The notes below the pieces were generated by a model. The model did not search any database. It was not told where the DNA came from and saw only the letters and a program-made list of their open reading frames with translations. A stretch of DNA of 64,000 bases from Paractinoplanes toevensis (GTDB lineage: Bacteria; Actinomycetota; Actinomycetes; Mycobacteriales; Micromonosporaceae): positions 62,001 to 126,000 of the forward strand of contig NZ_BOQN01000022.1 in the NCBI RefSeq assembly GCF_018332695.1. The letters run 5' to 3'. Shown piece after piece: positions 53,081 to 62,351 of this stretch. The first letter of the stretch is position 1. Every line of letters starts with the position of its first letter. The position numbers were made by a program, and so were the translations under genes.

Positions 53081-53398
53081 TGGTCCGCACCTCCGCTCCC
53101 GTCATGGCTCCCAGATGAGAGGAACCTTCACCTTGACCAACGACCTGGCCGGAGAGAAGCAACCCGTACGCGTCGATATCACTCGATCAGGTAGCGACCG
53201 GAACGCACAGACAGGCGGGGGTAGCCGAAGATCGCCAGAATGATTCACGGCGTGAGCAGGCGACTAGCTGTATCGCCGCTTCGACACTGCCCTCATCGAG
53301 CCTCAACTGCGCCTTTGTCGATCCAGCGCCGCCTGGCGAATCCTCTCGGCGTCCCCAATCGGCGTTTCCCAGCCCCGCTTCAATGGATGGGTTGTAGG
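53081..53398. other. intergenic stretch, no gene recognised
   Basis: Nothing identifiable on either strand; probably contained excisionase-type or regulatory DNA of the element, now unrecognisable. Confidence 0.35.
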
Positions 53399-53965
53399 TC
53401 AGATTTGACTAAGATCGATCTCGACGGGGAAAGGTACCGCAAGTTTCACGACGCCGGTGAAGACGTCGCTGTCGCGGTAGCGGCCAGTTGCCGGGTCAAG
53501 AACGTAGGTGTAAACGAGCGGTGCACCAGTGGCGGTCTGCTCGACACGCCAATAGAACTGGATACCGGCCCGCGCGTACTGATCAGTCTTGACGATCCGG
53601 TCGGTCGTCTCCGACCCGGGTGAAACCACCTCGACCACCAGAAGTACATGCTCAGGACGCGTCGGAGTGACATCGATCGTCGCTGCCCGGTACACCGTCA
53701 CATCGGGACGGCGGTTGTTCAGCGGCACGTCCTGCAGCCGAACGTCGAAGTCGGTGTCAGCGTTCCAATCCGGCCCCGCCGCCACGTCCAAGGCGTTTGC
53801 CAGAAGCCGGGCCAGGCGGTTATGCCGCTTGGACCCGCTCGGACTCACCAGGACCATCCCATCCACGATCTCGATGCCCGCACACTGTTCTTCCGTCCAC
53901 GCCGCGTACTGCTCGGCCGTGACCTGCTGATGCATCCAGGCCGGCGCGACCATCTCGACAGTCAT
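53399..53965 (-). CDS. Uma2-family (DUF820) putative restriction-endonuclease-fold protein
   Basis: A 188-residue protein of the Uma2 family (PD-(D/E)XK nuclease fold): EQYAAWTEEQCAGIEIVDGM, LVSPSGSKRHNRLARLLANA, NNRRPDVTVYRA (the conserved PD) and VLLVVEVVSPGSETTDRIVK (E-x-V in VVEVVSP plus downstream Lys). Cellular role of Uma2 proteins is unknown, though the fold implies DNA cleavage. Start ATG 53965 is preferred: AGGAGGTG stands right before it; upstream in-frame codons lack coding character. Confidence 0.85.
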   Translation of the reverse strand: MTVEMVAPAWMHQQVTAEQYAAWTEEQCAGIEIVDGMVLVSPSGSKRHNRLARLLANALDVAAGPDWNADTDFDVRLQDVPLNNRRPDVTVYRAATIDVTPTRPEHVLLVVEVVSPGSETTDRIVKTDQYARAGIQFYWRVEQTATGAPLVYTYVLDPATGRYRDSDVFTGVVKLAVPFPVEIDLSQI

Positions 53966-54313
53966 ACACACCTCCTGGACACGATCGGCTCCCAGAATCA
54001 CGATACCGTGGCTCCAGCCACCGGCAGCCGTCTCCGTACCTCTGCCCGGGTTGTCGGGGATTGCGCCTGCAGCGCTGGCCCGCTGCGCACGATCCCCGCA
54101 GTGCAGCGTTCCATGGCCCACCAGCGCCTTCACCAAGCGTTCGACGCCAGCGAGCCATGTAGTCGAATTACGAGGCGTTTCTTTTATTGCACCATTTGCC
54201 GTATAGAAGTATTTCATCACTATCTCGCGCGTGTCGAGTAGGCCGATCGTGTGATCACGGTGTGACGGATTGTCGTAGGGCGTCGATACGCTGTTCTGCG
54301 AAGCTGTGGAGGC
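53966..54313. other. intergenic stretch between divergent Uma2 and jetA-like genes
   Basis: No gene recognised; open-frame extension of the Uma2 gene into this region looks non-coding. Confidence 0.35.
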
Positions 54314-55946
54314 GTGCGCCGCGATGCCGCGCCACGGCACCGGGGAGGGCATGCCGCAGTGGTGGACCGGACGAGACGCACGCCTAGTCATGACGGTGAC
54401 GATGGGCAGACGTTCCACGTCGAGGTGACCGACTCACGGCGCGCGATGGCGTACCTGATCGCGCCCGGTTCGGACGATTACATCAGGATCATGGCGGTAC
54501 TCGAGTCGTCCGTGACCGACCTGACACCGTCTGAGATCGCGGTGCTGGTGTCGGCCGGCGGGCCAGCGATGTCTGACCTAGTGGTCCAGAAACGGCTGGA
54601 CAAGCTGAAGGACTGGACGGCGGCCACCGGGCGCAGCGACCCGTCGCGGATCCGCCGGCACGCCGACATCCTGGCGCGGAACTGGCGGTGGACAGCCACG
54701 CCCGCCGGGCGGCAGGTGCATCGGTTCTACACCTCGGTTCTGGCGGCGACTCCGACGATGCGGGAGATCCCGCTGCCCAGCCTTGCGCGCATTGTGGAAT
54801 CGGTGGAACAACTGGCGCTCGCTCCGGCATTGCCCCGGCGCGACGACCCGCAGATCGCTGAGCTGATCGGACGGCTGTTCACCGGCCACGACGATCTGGA
54901 CACCGCTCTGGTGGGCGCGGAGGACAGTCTGGCCGGCTTGGCGGACCGTTTCGACCTTGACCAGGAAGCAACTGACGAGCTCAAAGGACTGCTGGCGACT
55001 ACGCCACGCACGTCGCCGGCGAGCTGGAGCGTGGCGCGCAGCAGGCCTACGATGTGCTGCATCGGTTGTTGCGGCCGCACTTCACGACGCTGGCCGAGAT
55101 CGCGGTGGCTCAGTCACAGGCCCGCGCTCTCATCGAGCGCGGCGCGCTCACCGCTTCCAAGGGCGGCCAGGTCAGCGACTGGGTGGGTCTGACGGCCTGG
55201 TGTGACCCGCACACCGGGCGTTCGAGCAGGTTCGCACTGCGGTTGGTTCGTGCGCTGCCCGGCATGCACGCCAACCTGCGCAGGCTGCACAGCTCGGCCG
55301 GCTACGCCACCGGGCGTGCTCGCGCGTTGTTGCTCGCCAGGCCTGCCTCGACCCGCGTTACGGTACGGCGATCCTGCAGGCGGCCACCGGTGATCACCGG
55401 TGGCGCAAGCTGTACGGCGAGGCGGACGACACCGAGCTGTCGAGCAATCCGCAATGGCGGGGCGGTCCGGCGGTGGACCTGCCCGAGTTGCTGCGTACCA
55501 CTGGCCGGACAGGCGCGCGGGGACGAGCCCCGGCTGCGCGTGACGACGCGTCGGCGCGGGCGGCGGTCCAGGCGGCGCGTGAACTCAGAAGAGCTCAGCA
55601 TGCAGCGGCGATCGAGGAGATTCTCGCCGGCGAGCCTGGTGGGCAGCTGTCACCGGGAGCGGCGCAGGTTGCGCTCGCGGCGCTGATGACCGCGGTTCGT
55701 GCCGGCTTGGTGCCGGGCACGACCGATCGGCGTACCGGCGTGCGTGACGGGTTGTCCTGCACTCTTTTTCACGTCGGCGAGGGGGCCGGCGTGCTGGTGG
55801 CGCCGACGTGGCGGGTGCTGCTGCCCGGGCGGGTGCTGGTCTTCCACCTGCCCGGGCGGTGGGCTACCTCGCCGCGGCCGACGCGGCGCGATCCGGCGGC
55901 TCGTGCGGTGATGTTCCTGCAACCGGTATCGGAGGCCGCCGCATGA
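54314..55946 (+). pseudogene. Wadjet-type JetA homologue (DUF2397/TIGR02677), two frameshifts
   Basis: Frame 1: VTDSRRAMAYLIAPGSDDYI, QKRLDKLKDWTAATGRSDPS, HRFYTSVLAATPTMREIPLP. At about 54997-55001 it shifts; frame 2 continues VAGELERGAQQAYDVLHRLL, HFTTLAEIAVAQSQARALIE, CDPHTGRSSRFALRLVRAL. At about 55335 it shifts again; frame 3: ACLDPRYGTAILQAATGDHR, GPAVDLPELLRTTGRTG, stop 55946. Each shift fits one lost base. DUF2397 proteins are the JetA (MukF/kleisin-like) subunit of Wadjet type II/III condensin-like anti-plasmid systems. The stop overlaps the next start (ATGA), as in intact operons. Confidence 0.78.
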
Positions 55947-56372
55947 CCAGCACGACGTCGGCGGGCGCCAAGGCGTGGCGGCAGCGCCGGGCCACCGAAC
56001 CGGAAACGGCGGCGGAGACCACCGCGGTGCTGCGGTTGCTGATGGTCCAGCCGTGGCTTGTCGCCGGCCGCGACGACACCGCCATCGCCACCGTGCGGCG
56101 CAATGAGGAAGCGGTCCGTGAAGTGCTGGGGCGTCTAGGTTGGGTGCTCGTGTCCGACCGCGACTTCGTTCGGCTCCGCAAGTCACCGCCGCCGCGCCGC
56201 GAAGCGTGGGCGGCCGGAGGTCCCGGCCCGCTGACGTGTTCGTGGTTCTTCTTGCTGGTCGCGGCCGCGGAGTCGATGCCGCCACGGGTGAGCATCGGGC
56301 AGCTGATTTCGGCGGCGCGTAGCGCGGCGGCCGAGGCCGAAGTGCCCACTCCGGACGATATGCCGCAACGAA
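55943..56372 (+). pseudogene. Wadjet-type JetB homologue (DUF2398/TIGR02678), truncated
   Basis: Starts at ATG 55943, overlapping the jetA-like stop. Reads VLRLLMVQPWLVAGRDDTAI, VREVLGRLGWVLVSDRDFVR, LTCSWFFLLVAAAESMPPRV and GQLISAARSAAAEAEVPTPD, the first third of DUF2398 proteins (about 400 residues). Near 56361-56372 it runs out of family sequence and into an aldehyde dehydrogenase fragment in another frame. The JetC (SMC-like) and JetD (DUF2399) genes expected downstream are absent. Confidence 0.75.
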
Positions 56373-57050
56373 CCCGGCCTGCTCTTCATCCCGCACACGA
56401 CGGAGGTGGACCTGGCCGGCGCGTTCGCCGGCATCGGCGCCCACCGCCTGCTCCACCCCGGCATCGCCGACGGCTACGCCCAGCGGCGGGCCGAGGTGGT
56501 CGGCACGCCGGGCGTGACAGTTCTGATCGACGGCGAACTCGACCCGCCGACCCCGACCCTGGTCGAGACCGACCTGGAGACCCTGCTCGCCCAACGGAGC
56601 ACCCTGGTGGACGAGGCCTTCGGTCCGATGTCGGTAGTGGTCCGCTACGACCCCACCACCGACCTCGCCGCCGCGCTCGGGTCGCTCATCGAGGGCTCGC
56701 TGACCGCCGCCGTCCACGTGGGCCACGGCGAGGACACACCCTGGCTGCGCGCGCTGATCGACGTGCTCAGCGAGCGGGCCGGCCGCCTGCTCTTCAACGG
56801 CTGGCCGACCGGCGTCGCCGTGACGCCCGGGATGCAGCACGGCGGCCCGTTCCCGGCCACCACCAACCCGACCACCACCTCGGTCGGTACCGCCGCAATC
56901 GACCGCTTCCTGCGCCCGGTGACCTACCAGAACTGCCCACCCGCGCTGCTCCCGCCGCCACTGCGCGACGACAACCCGTGGGTGATCCCCCAGCGCCGCT
57001 CCCCCGCCGACGAGTCCACCACCTGGGGCGCCGCCTACCGTGACCGATAG
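56361..57050 (+). pseudogene. C-terminal fragment of an NADP-type aldehyde dehydrogenase (ketoglutarate-semialdehyde type)
   Basis: From 56361 the frame reads CRNEPGLLFIPHTTEVDLAG, AFGPMSVVVRYDPTTDLAAA, LRALIDVLSERAGRLLFNGW, PTGVAVTPGMQHGGPFPATT and RFLRPVTYQNCPPALLP, stop 57050. These are the last ~230 residues of the aldehyde dehydrogenase branch that includes alpha-ketoglutaric semialdehyde dehydrogenase, used in oxidative pentose, fucose and hexarate pathways. It begins at the active-site Cys loop (normally xCTNPGL). The NADP-binding half is missing, replaced by the jetB-like fragment. Confidence 0.78.
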
Positions 57051-57389
57051 CCCACGACCGCATGGGAAAGACCAAGGTCGACGGCCGCCAGGCCGATGGC
57101 GGTCTGCGCCATCGCGATCGCGCCGCCCAAGGACCGGCCCGGTCGGCGATGCGGGTGATGCAGGCAGCGGTGAACTCGTTGATGCGGCTCGCTCCACGGA
57201 CCGGCTTCTCACCGGGACCGACCAGTACCTCCGCACCGCCCGAAGTCGCGTGCTCCGCGGCACGTGCTTGAGCCACGTCACGAACATCCCCATAGGCCCG
57301 CGGCGGTCCTCCAGTCGCGCCAGGCGAATCGTCGGTCCTGCGCACGGGCCCGTTGGTCAACGCGCATCGGCGGCTCAACTCCTACAGAG
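57051..57389. other. intergenic stretch with an unrecognised minus-strand coding remnant
   Basis: The minus strand from about 57300 to 57060 has coherent sequence in two frames (GPGEKPVRGASRINEFTAAC, ITRIADRAG, then LGGAIAMAQTAIGLAAVDLG), joined if one base is restored. I do not recognise the family. It may be another broken gene. Confidence 0.35.
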
Positions 57390-59780
57390 TCACGGTGTGC
57401 GCGTTTGCAGTTCGGCAGTTGCGGTGCCGTGCCGGCGGCTTGTCGCGGTGATCGTGATGGTGCCGGGCTGGTCGTCGGCACGGATGACCGCGAGGGCGCG
57501 GCCGCGGTACGTGGTGTGGGTGTCGCCGGTGAAGGTCTCCTCGGTCTGCGGGGCGGCGCTGCCGAACGCGGTGAGGTGGCCGGGGCCGGCGACGGTGATG
57601 GTGACGGTGTCGGCGGCGAGCATCTCCACGGTGCCGTCCTCGTCGGCGAGCTGGATGTGGACGAAGGCGAGGTCCTGACCGTCGGCGGTCAGCGCCTCGG
57701 ATTCGGCGACCAGGCGCAGCCGGGCCGGTCCGGCCGAGGTGAGCCGGGACCGCCCGGACTCGTGCCCGTCCCGGTAGCCGACCGCGACGAGCTCACCAGG
57801 CTGGTACGGCGTCCGGAACCGGGCGAGGAACCGCCGGGGCCGCCGCCGGCCCAGACTGCGGCCGTTGAGCAGCAGCTCCACCTCGTCGTCGGCTGAGTAG
57901 ACCTCGATCTCGGCGGTGCGGCCCTCGCATCCGCGCCACGCCCAGCTGGGGACGGCGTCGCTGGCACGCCAGGCGGTGCGCAGGGTGCGCTGGCCGGATC
58001 GGTCCAGTGGACGGACGGCGATCGCGGGTGCGGTGAGTTCGCCCCAGACCGCGCGAGCCAGCAGTGCCGGGGCGCCGGGCAGTCCGGTGATGTCGATGGC
58101 GCCGGGGCCGGCGATCAGGGCCGGGTAGGGCTTGTGGAGTCCGCCGGGCTGGTCGCCGTACGCCCAGGTGCCGATGCCTGCCTCGCCGAGATAGTCCCAG
58201 CCGGTCCACATGAAGTCGCCGAGTACGCCGGGGACGCGCTCGACGAGCGGCCAGATCCGGGGGAGGTCGCCGGGCATCGACTCGGTGCCGAGGATGACCC
58301 GGCCGGGGTGGCGCCGGCGGTCGCCGAGGTAGCGGCTGAAGGCGTAGTTGTACCCGGCGATGTCGACCGCGGCGAAGGCGTCTCGGCTGACCCGGTCGGC
58401 GACCGGCAGCTGGGAGATCAGCCGCATGACGGCGCCGAGCCGGTTGGTCAGCACGTTCGCGGCCGTGCTGGTGATCCGCGACGGTTTGGGCTGTTCGGCG
58501 GGCTCCTCCTCCAGCCGGTACGGCGACTTACCGCGGGTGGCCATGATGTTGAGCAGAAGGTTGATCGCGACGGTGGTGGGCCGGTGTGGGTCCAGCCGGG
58601 TGATGAAGTCGTGCAGTTCCCGGGCGGTCCGCGCGCCCTGGGCGGTGGCGGTCTCGGTGATCTCGTTGCCGATCGAGTACATGATCACGCTGGGGTGGGC
58701 GTGGTCCTTGCCGATCATGGCGCGGGCGTCGTCGCGCCAGGTCGCGGCGAAGTCGGGAGCGGCGTCGTGGGCGGTCTTGGACTGGTACCAGGTGTCGGTC
58801 AGCTCGTCCATCACGTACAGGCCGATCTCGTCGCAGGCATCGAGGAGGTCGCGGGAGATCGGGTTGTGGGCGCTGCGGATCGCGTTGTAGCCGTTGGCCT
58901 TGAGGATGCGGGCGCGGCGGAACTCGGATGCGCGGAAGGTGGCGGCGCCGAGAACACCGCTGTCGTGATGCACGCACGCGCCTCGCAGCAGGATGTGCTC
59001 GCCGTTGACCAGCAGGCCACGTTCGGCGTCGACGTGCAGGGTGCGCAGTCCGGCGCGCAGCGTCCGCCGGTGCAGCACAACGTCGCCGTCGAGCAGTGAC
59101 ACCGTCGTGTTGTACAGGTGCGGATGGTCGTGTGACCAGAGCCTGGCCTCCGGGACGGCGAGCCGCAGCTCCGCCGTGCCGCCGGTGACGGGGGCCGTCG
59201 CGCGGACGGCGTCGCCGAGCCGGACCTCCACGGTCAGGCTGTCAGGCGCCGGGCCCGCGACGTCGACGCCTACCTCCACCAGGGTGGGCTCGCCGGTCGC
59301 GTGGGTGTGCACGCGGACGCCGTCGCGCGGCAGGTGCACCTCGGGAAGATTCTCGAGCCAGACCGGGCGGTAGATCCCGGCGCCGGTGTACCAGCGGCTG
59401 TTGGGCACCTCGCGGTTGTCGGCATCGACCTCGATGAGGTGTTCCCCGCCCGGGGTGATGACGTCGTGGAGCGGGACGGTGAACTCGCGGTACCCGCTGG
59501 CGCACCGCCCGATCGGGACGCCGTCGACCTGCACCACGGTACGGCCGTGGACGCCCTCGAACACCAGGCTCAGGCGTCGCCGGGCGGCGTCGTCCGGAGC
59601 GGTCCAGCGCTTGGCGTACCGGTAGCGGCCGCCCGGGAAGTAACCGCCGTGGGTGCCGGTGCCACCGCGCGCACCGCGCGGCTCGGCCAGCATCGCGTCG
59701 TGGGGCAGCCGGACCGGCACCACTGCGGCGCCAGGCAGGCGTTGCAGGGACCATCCGTCCGTGAACAGCGTGGTGCCCAC
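57390..59780 (-). CDS. GH2-family glycoside hydrolase (beta-galactosidase type)
   Basis: A 796-residue protein without signal peptide, so cytoplasmic. Sugar-binding jelly-roll (about 20-155: VRLPHDAMLAEP, NSRWYTGAGIYRPVWL), Ig-like sandwich (about 160-255), GH2 barrel (about 260-570) with RGACVHHDSGVLGAA, AIRSAHNPISRDLLDACDEI, acid/base Glu in MYSIGNEITETA and nucleophile Glu in VILGTESMPG, and two C-terminal beta domains. Likely beta-galactosidase or related exo-glycosidase. Divergent from the LacI gene with a 30-bp palindrome between them, which suggests direct repression. Confidence 0.92.
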   Translation of the reverse strand: MGTTLFTDGWSLQRLPGAAVVPVRLPHDAMLAEPRGARGGTGTHGGYFPGGRYRYAKRWTAPDDAARRRLSLVFEGVHGRTVVQVDGVPIGRCASGYREFTVPLHDVITPGGEHLIEVDADNREVPNSRWYTGAGIYRPVWLENLPEVHLPRDGVRVHTHATGEPTLVEVGVDVAGPAPDSLTVEVRLGDAVRATAPVTGGTAELRLAVPEARLWSHDHPHLYNTTVSLLDGDVVLHRRTLRAGLRTLHVDAERGLLVNGEHILLRGACVHHDSGVLGAATFRASEFRRARILKANGYNAIRSAHNPISRDLLDACDEIGLYVMDELTDTWYQSKTAHDAAPDFAATWRDDARAMIGKDHAHPSVIMYSIGNEITETATAQGARTARELHDFITRLDPHRPTTVAINLLLNIMATRGKSPYRLEEEPAEQPKPSRITSTAANVLTNRLGAVMRLISQLPVADRVSRDAFAAVDIAGYNYAFSRYLGDRRRHPGRVILGTESMPGDLPRIWPLVERVPGVLGDFMWTGWDYLGEAGIGTWAYGDQPGGLHKPYPALIAGPGAIDITGLPGAPALLARAVWGELTAPAIAVRPLDRSGQRTLRTAWRASDAVPSWAWRGCEGRTAEIEVYSADDEVELLLNGRSLGRRRPRRFLARFRTPYQPGELVAVGYRDGHESGRSRLTSAGPARLRLVAESEALTADGQDLAFVHIQLADEDGTVEMLAADTVTITVAGPGHLTAFGSAAPQTEETFTGDTHTTYRGRALAVIRADDQPGTITITATSRRHGTATAELQTRTP

Positions 59781-59795
59781 CGCGTTCCTCCCAGG

Positions 59796-59825
59796 TTACG
59801 TTGCTGACACGTGACAGCAACGTAA
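59796..59825. promoter_or_regulatory. 30-bp palindromic operator between GH2 and LacI genes
   Basis: Arms TTACGTTGCTG (59796-59806) and CAGCAACGTAA (59815-59825) are perfect inverted repeats around ACACGTGA. A further half-like TTACGTGTCA lies at 59837-59846. Position 16 bases upstream of the GH2 start and 49 bases upstream of the LacI start fits dual repression and autoregulation. Confidence 0.75.
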
Positions 59826-59873
59826 GGTGGCTGCTGTTACGTGTCAATAGCGGTGTTGTGTCACACTCCGCTG

Positions 59874-60881
59874 GTGAACAGCCCTCCCGCCCGGCCGACA
59901 AGCACGGACGTCGCCCGGCTCGCCGGGCTCTCCCGGTCCGCGGTGAGCCAGATCCTCGGGGGAAACGAGGACCGCTTTCCGCCGGAGACGCGCGAACGGG
60001 TGTTCGCGGCCGCCGCCGAGCTCGGCTACCGGCCCTCGAAGGTCGGCCGGGCGCTGGTCACCGGGGTCAACGACCTCGTCGTGCTGATCGTCCCGAACGT
60101 GACGTTCGGCCATCATCTGCAGGACGGCATCGACCGAATCACCTGCGGCGCGGCCGCCCACGGCCTAAGCGTCGTGGTGCGGTATGCCGGCGTCGGCCAC
60201 GCGTCCGTCCTTGACGCCGTCCTCGACCTGCAGCCCGCGGCGGTGGTCGACCTGGGCGTGTTCGACGCCGCCACGGCCGCTACCCTGCGCGCTGCGGGGA
60301 TCCGCCTGCTGCCCCGGTCGGCGGCGCTGACGGCGCGCGCCTTCACCGACCCGAATCGCGCGATCGGTGCCATGCAGGCCGAGGAGCTGCTGCGCACGCC
60401 CGGACGCCGGCTCGTTTACGCCCTGCTCGCCGACGACCGGCTCGACCCGTACGGCCCGCCCCGCGCCGAGGGCGCCGCGTTGCAGGCCCGGCAAGTGGGC
60501 GCCGGCGAGCCGATCCGGGTGCGGCTACCGCTGGAACGGGCCGGCGCGGCGCGTACCCTCGCCCCCGTGTTCGAGGAGGGCCCGGTCGGCATCTGCTGCT
60601 ACAACGACGAGGTGGCGATCGCCGTGATCGCCGCCGCCCGGCAGCTCGGCCGGAGCGTCCCGGAGGAGGTCGCGGTCGTCGGCGCGGACGGCACCAGCAT
60701 CGGGCAGCTGGTCGCGCCCCGGCTGACGAGCGTGCGGATCGACTTCGCCGCCCTGCTGGACGTGCTGATCTCCGACGCCGACTGGCGCGCCCTGCGCGCC
60801 GGGACCGACCGCGACGCGACGGCACCGCCGGAAACCGACCTGAGCCGGTTCGTCACCCTGGTGCCGGGAGAGACGTCATGA
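59874..60881 (+). CDS. LacI-family transcriptional repressor
   Basis: A 335-residue regulator: N-terminal LacI helix-turn-helix (TSTDVARLAGLSRSAVSQIL), hinge helix (YRPSKVGRALVTG) and periplasmic-binding-like ligand domain (VLIVPNVTFGHHLQDGIDRI, GICCYNDEVAIAVIAAAR, VAVVGADGTSIGQLVAPRLT). Start GTG 59874 begins the domain correctly; an earlier in-frame GTG at 59841 adds residues unlike the family and would overlap the operator region. Its 3' end overlaps the convergent carboxylesterase gene by 29 bases. The inducer is probably a galactoside. Confidence 0.9.
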   Translation: MNSPPARPTSTDVARLAGLSRSAVSQILGGNEDRFPPETRERVFAAAAELGYRPSKVGRALVTGVNDLVVLIVPNVTFGHHLQDGIDRITCGAAAHGLSVVVRYAGVGHASVLDAVLDLQPAAVVDLGVFDAATAATLRAAGIRLLPRSAALTARAFTDPNRAIGAMQAEELLRTPGRRLVYALLADDRLDPYGPPRAEGAALQARQVGAGEPIRVRLPLERAGAARTLAPVFEEGPVGICCYNDEVAIAVIAAARQLGRSVPEEVAVVGADGTSIGQLVAPRLTSVRIDFAALLDVLISDADWRALRAGTDRDATAPPETDLSRFVTLVPGETS

Positions 60882-62340
60882 GCAGCCGGGCACTCTCGTA
60901 CGCTTCCGCGCCGGTCACTGCGCCGGTGGCATCCCAGGTCATGACCGGCTCCTTCGCATCCCACGCGGGCCAGCCGGGATCGGCGTCGCGGATGAAGGCG
61001 GTGTAGGCGCCGTGCACGGCGTCGGCGAGTTCCTGCGGCGGAGCTTCCCCGGCGAGCCGCGCTACGTGCTCCTGCGCCAGGACGTCCCAGGCGAACGGGA
61101 CGTCGAGGCAGTGCCCGGACAGTCCGTCGGCCCCGCTGCGCCAGGCGAAGTCGTAGACGAATGTCGGTGCGGCGGCGCCGGCCCGCAGCTCCGCCCACTG
61201 CAGGAGGTGCCGCCGGAACACGCGGTCGGTGACCGACTGGCCGAGCACGGCCGCCGGTGACCGGTCCGCCAGCGCGGCGGCGTACCCGGCCGCCACGTCG
61301 GGGCGCAATCCGGTCCCCACGAGCAGGCCGGCTGGGTCGGCGTCGTCGAACAGCGCCGCGGCACCCAGCGCGATCATCGAGAACTCGTCCCGGGTGGTGC
61401 CCACGAGCAGTGGTACATCCGCGCTCTCGCCCCGGGCCAGACCCTCGGCGACCGTCCACGGCAGCACTTCGCCGTCGATCATCGGTGCCATCGGCAGGCC
61501 GGCCGACAGCGCGGCAATCGCCCCGAGCACGCCCTCGCGGGTCGGTGGGCCGCCGATCCCGGCCCGGCTGCTCTGTGCCGCCACCAGATCCAGTTCGCCA
61601 ACGCCGGCGAATCCGGCCAGGTCGGGCCGGACGCCGAGCCGGCCGGCCAGCTCCCGGGTCACCGTCGTCGCGTCGGCCGCGGTCCGGTCGCCTGGCGAGC
61701 CCGAGATGGCGATGGCGCCGTGGAAGAGGCCCCGGGCCGCCGGCGCGACGAGCAGGTGCATGACGCTGCCGCCGCCGGCCGACTGTCCCGCGATGGTGAC
61801 CCGGCCCGGGTCGCCGCCGAAAGCGGCAATGTTGTCCCGTACCCAGTGCAGCGCGAGGATCTGGTCGAGCACGCCGCGGTTGGCCGCGGTGCCGGGCAGA
61901 TATCCGTAGCCCTCGAAGCCGAGCCGGTAGGCGATCGTCACGACCACGACACCGTCGCGGTTGAACGCCGCCCCGTCGTACCAGGGGCTCGCCGGAGATC
62001 CGGCGACGTATCCGCCGCCGTGGATGTAGAGCAGCACCGGCAGGCCCGCCGCGGCCGGGCCGGGCGTGAACACGTTGAGTGTGAGGACGTCGTCGCCGGG
62101 GATGGACGGCTCCGGAATCGCCGTCACCTCCATCAGGGCGCGGCGCTGCGGTGTCGGCCCGTACGCCACGCAGTCCCGTACCCCGGACCACGGCCGTCGC
62201 GGCTGCGGTGCGCGGAAGCGCCGTTCGCCGTAGGGCGGCTCGGCGTAGGGGATCCCGAGGAACGCACGGCCCGCTCCCCAGGCGCGTCCGCGGACCTGAC
62301 CCGCGGTGGTACGGACGGCAATCATCGCTCTCCTCGCCAT
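60853..62340 (-). CDS. type-B carboxylesterase
   Basis: A 495-residue cytoplasmic esterase. Marks: RAFLGIPYAEPPYGERRFRA, EDV-like GDDVLTLNVFTPG, oxyanion hole LLYIHGGGYVAGSP, nucleophile elbow TIAGQSAGGGSVMHLL, and FGGDPGRVTIAG. Full length for the family. Divergent from the nucleoside-hydrolase-like gene (12 bases apart), so promoters overlap the start regions or lie within the neighbouring gene. Substrate unknown. Confidence 0.92.
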   Translation of the reverse strand: MARRAMIAVRTTAGQVRGRAWGAGRAFLGIPYAEPPYGERRFRAPQPRRPWSGVRDCVAYGPTPQRRALMEVTAIPEPSIPGDDVLTLNVFTPGPAAAGLPVLLYIHGGGYVAGSPASPWYDGAAFNRDGVVVVTIAYRLGFEGYGYLPGTAANRGVLDQILALHWVRDNIAAFGGDPGRVTIAGQSAGGGSVMHLLVAPAARGLFHGAIAISGSPGDRTAADATTVTRELAGRLGVRPDLAGFAGVGELDLVAAQSSRAGIGGPPTREGVLGAIAALSAGLPMAPMIDGEVLPWTVAEGLARGESADVPLLVGTTRDEFSMIALGAAALFDDADPAGLLVGTGLRPDVAAGYAAALADRSPAAVLGQSVTDRVFRRHLLQWAELRAGAAAPTFVYDFAWRSGADGLSGHCLDVPFAWDVLAQEHVARLAGEAPPQELADAVHGAYTAFIRDADPGWPAWDAKEPVMTWDATGAVTGAEAYESARLLMTSLPAPG

Positions 62341-62351
62341 CGTCTCGTGAC

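Noticed and set aside
53966..54418. Upstream extension of the Uma2 protein
   Set aside because: No homology-like sequence and a strong ribosome site directly before ATG 53965.
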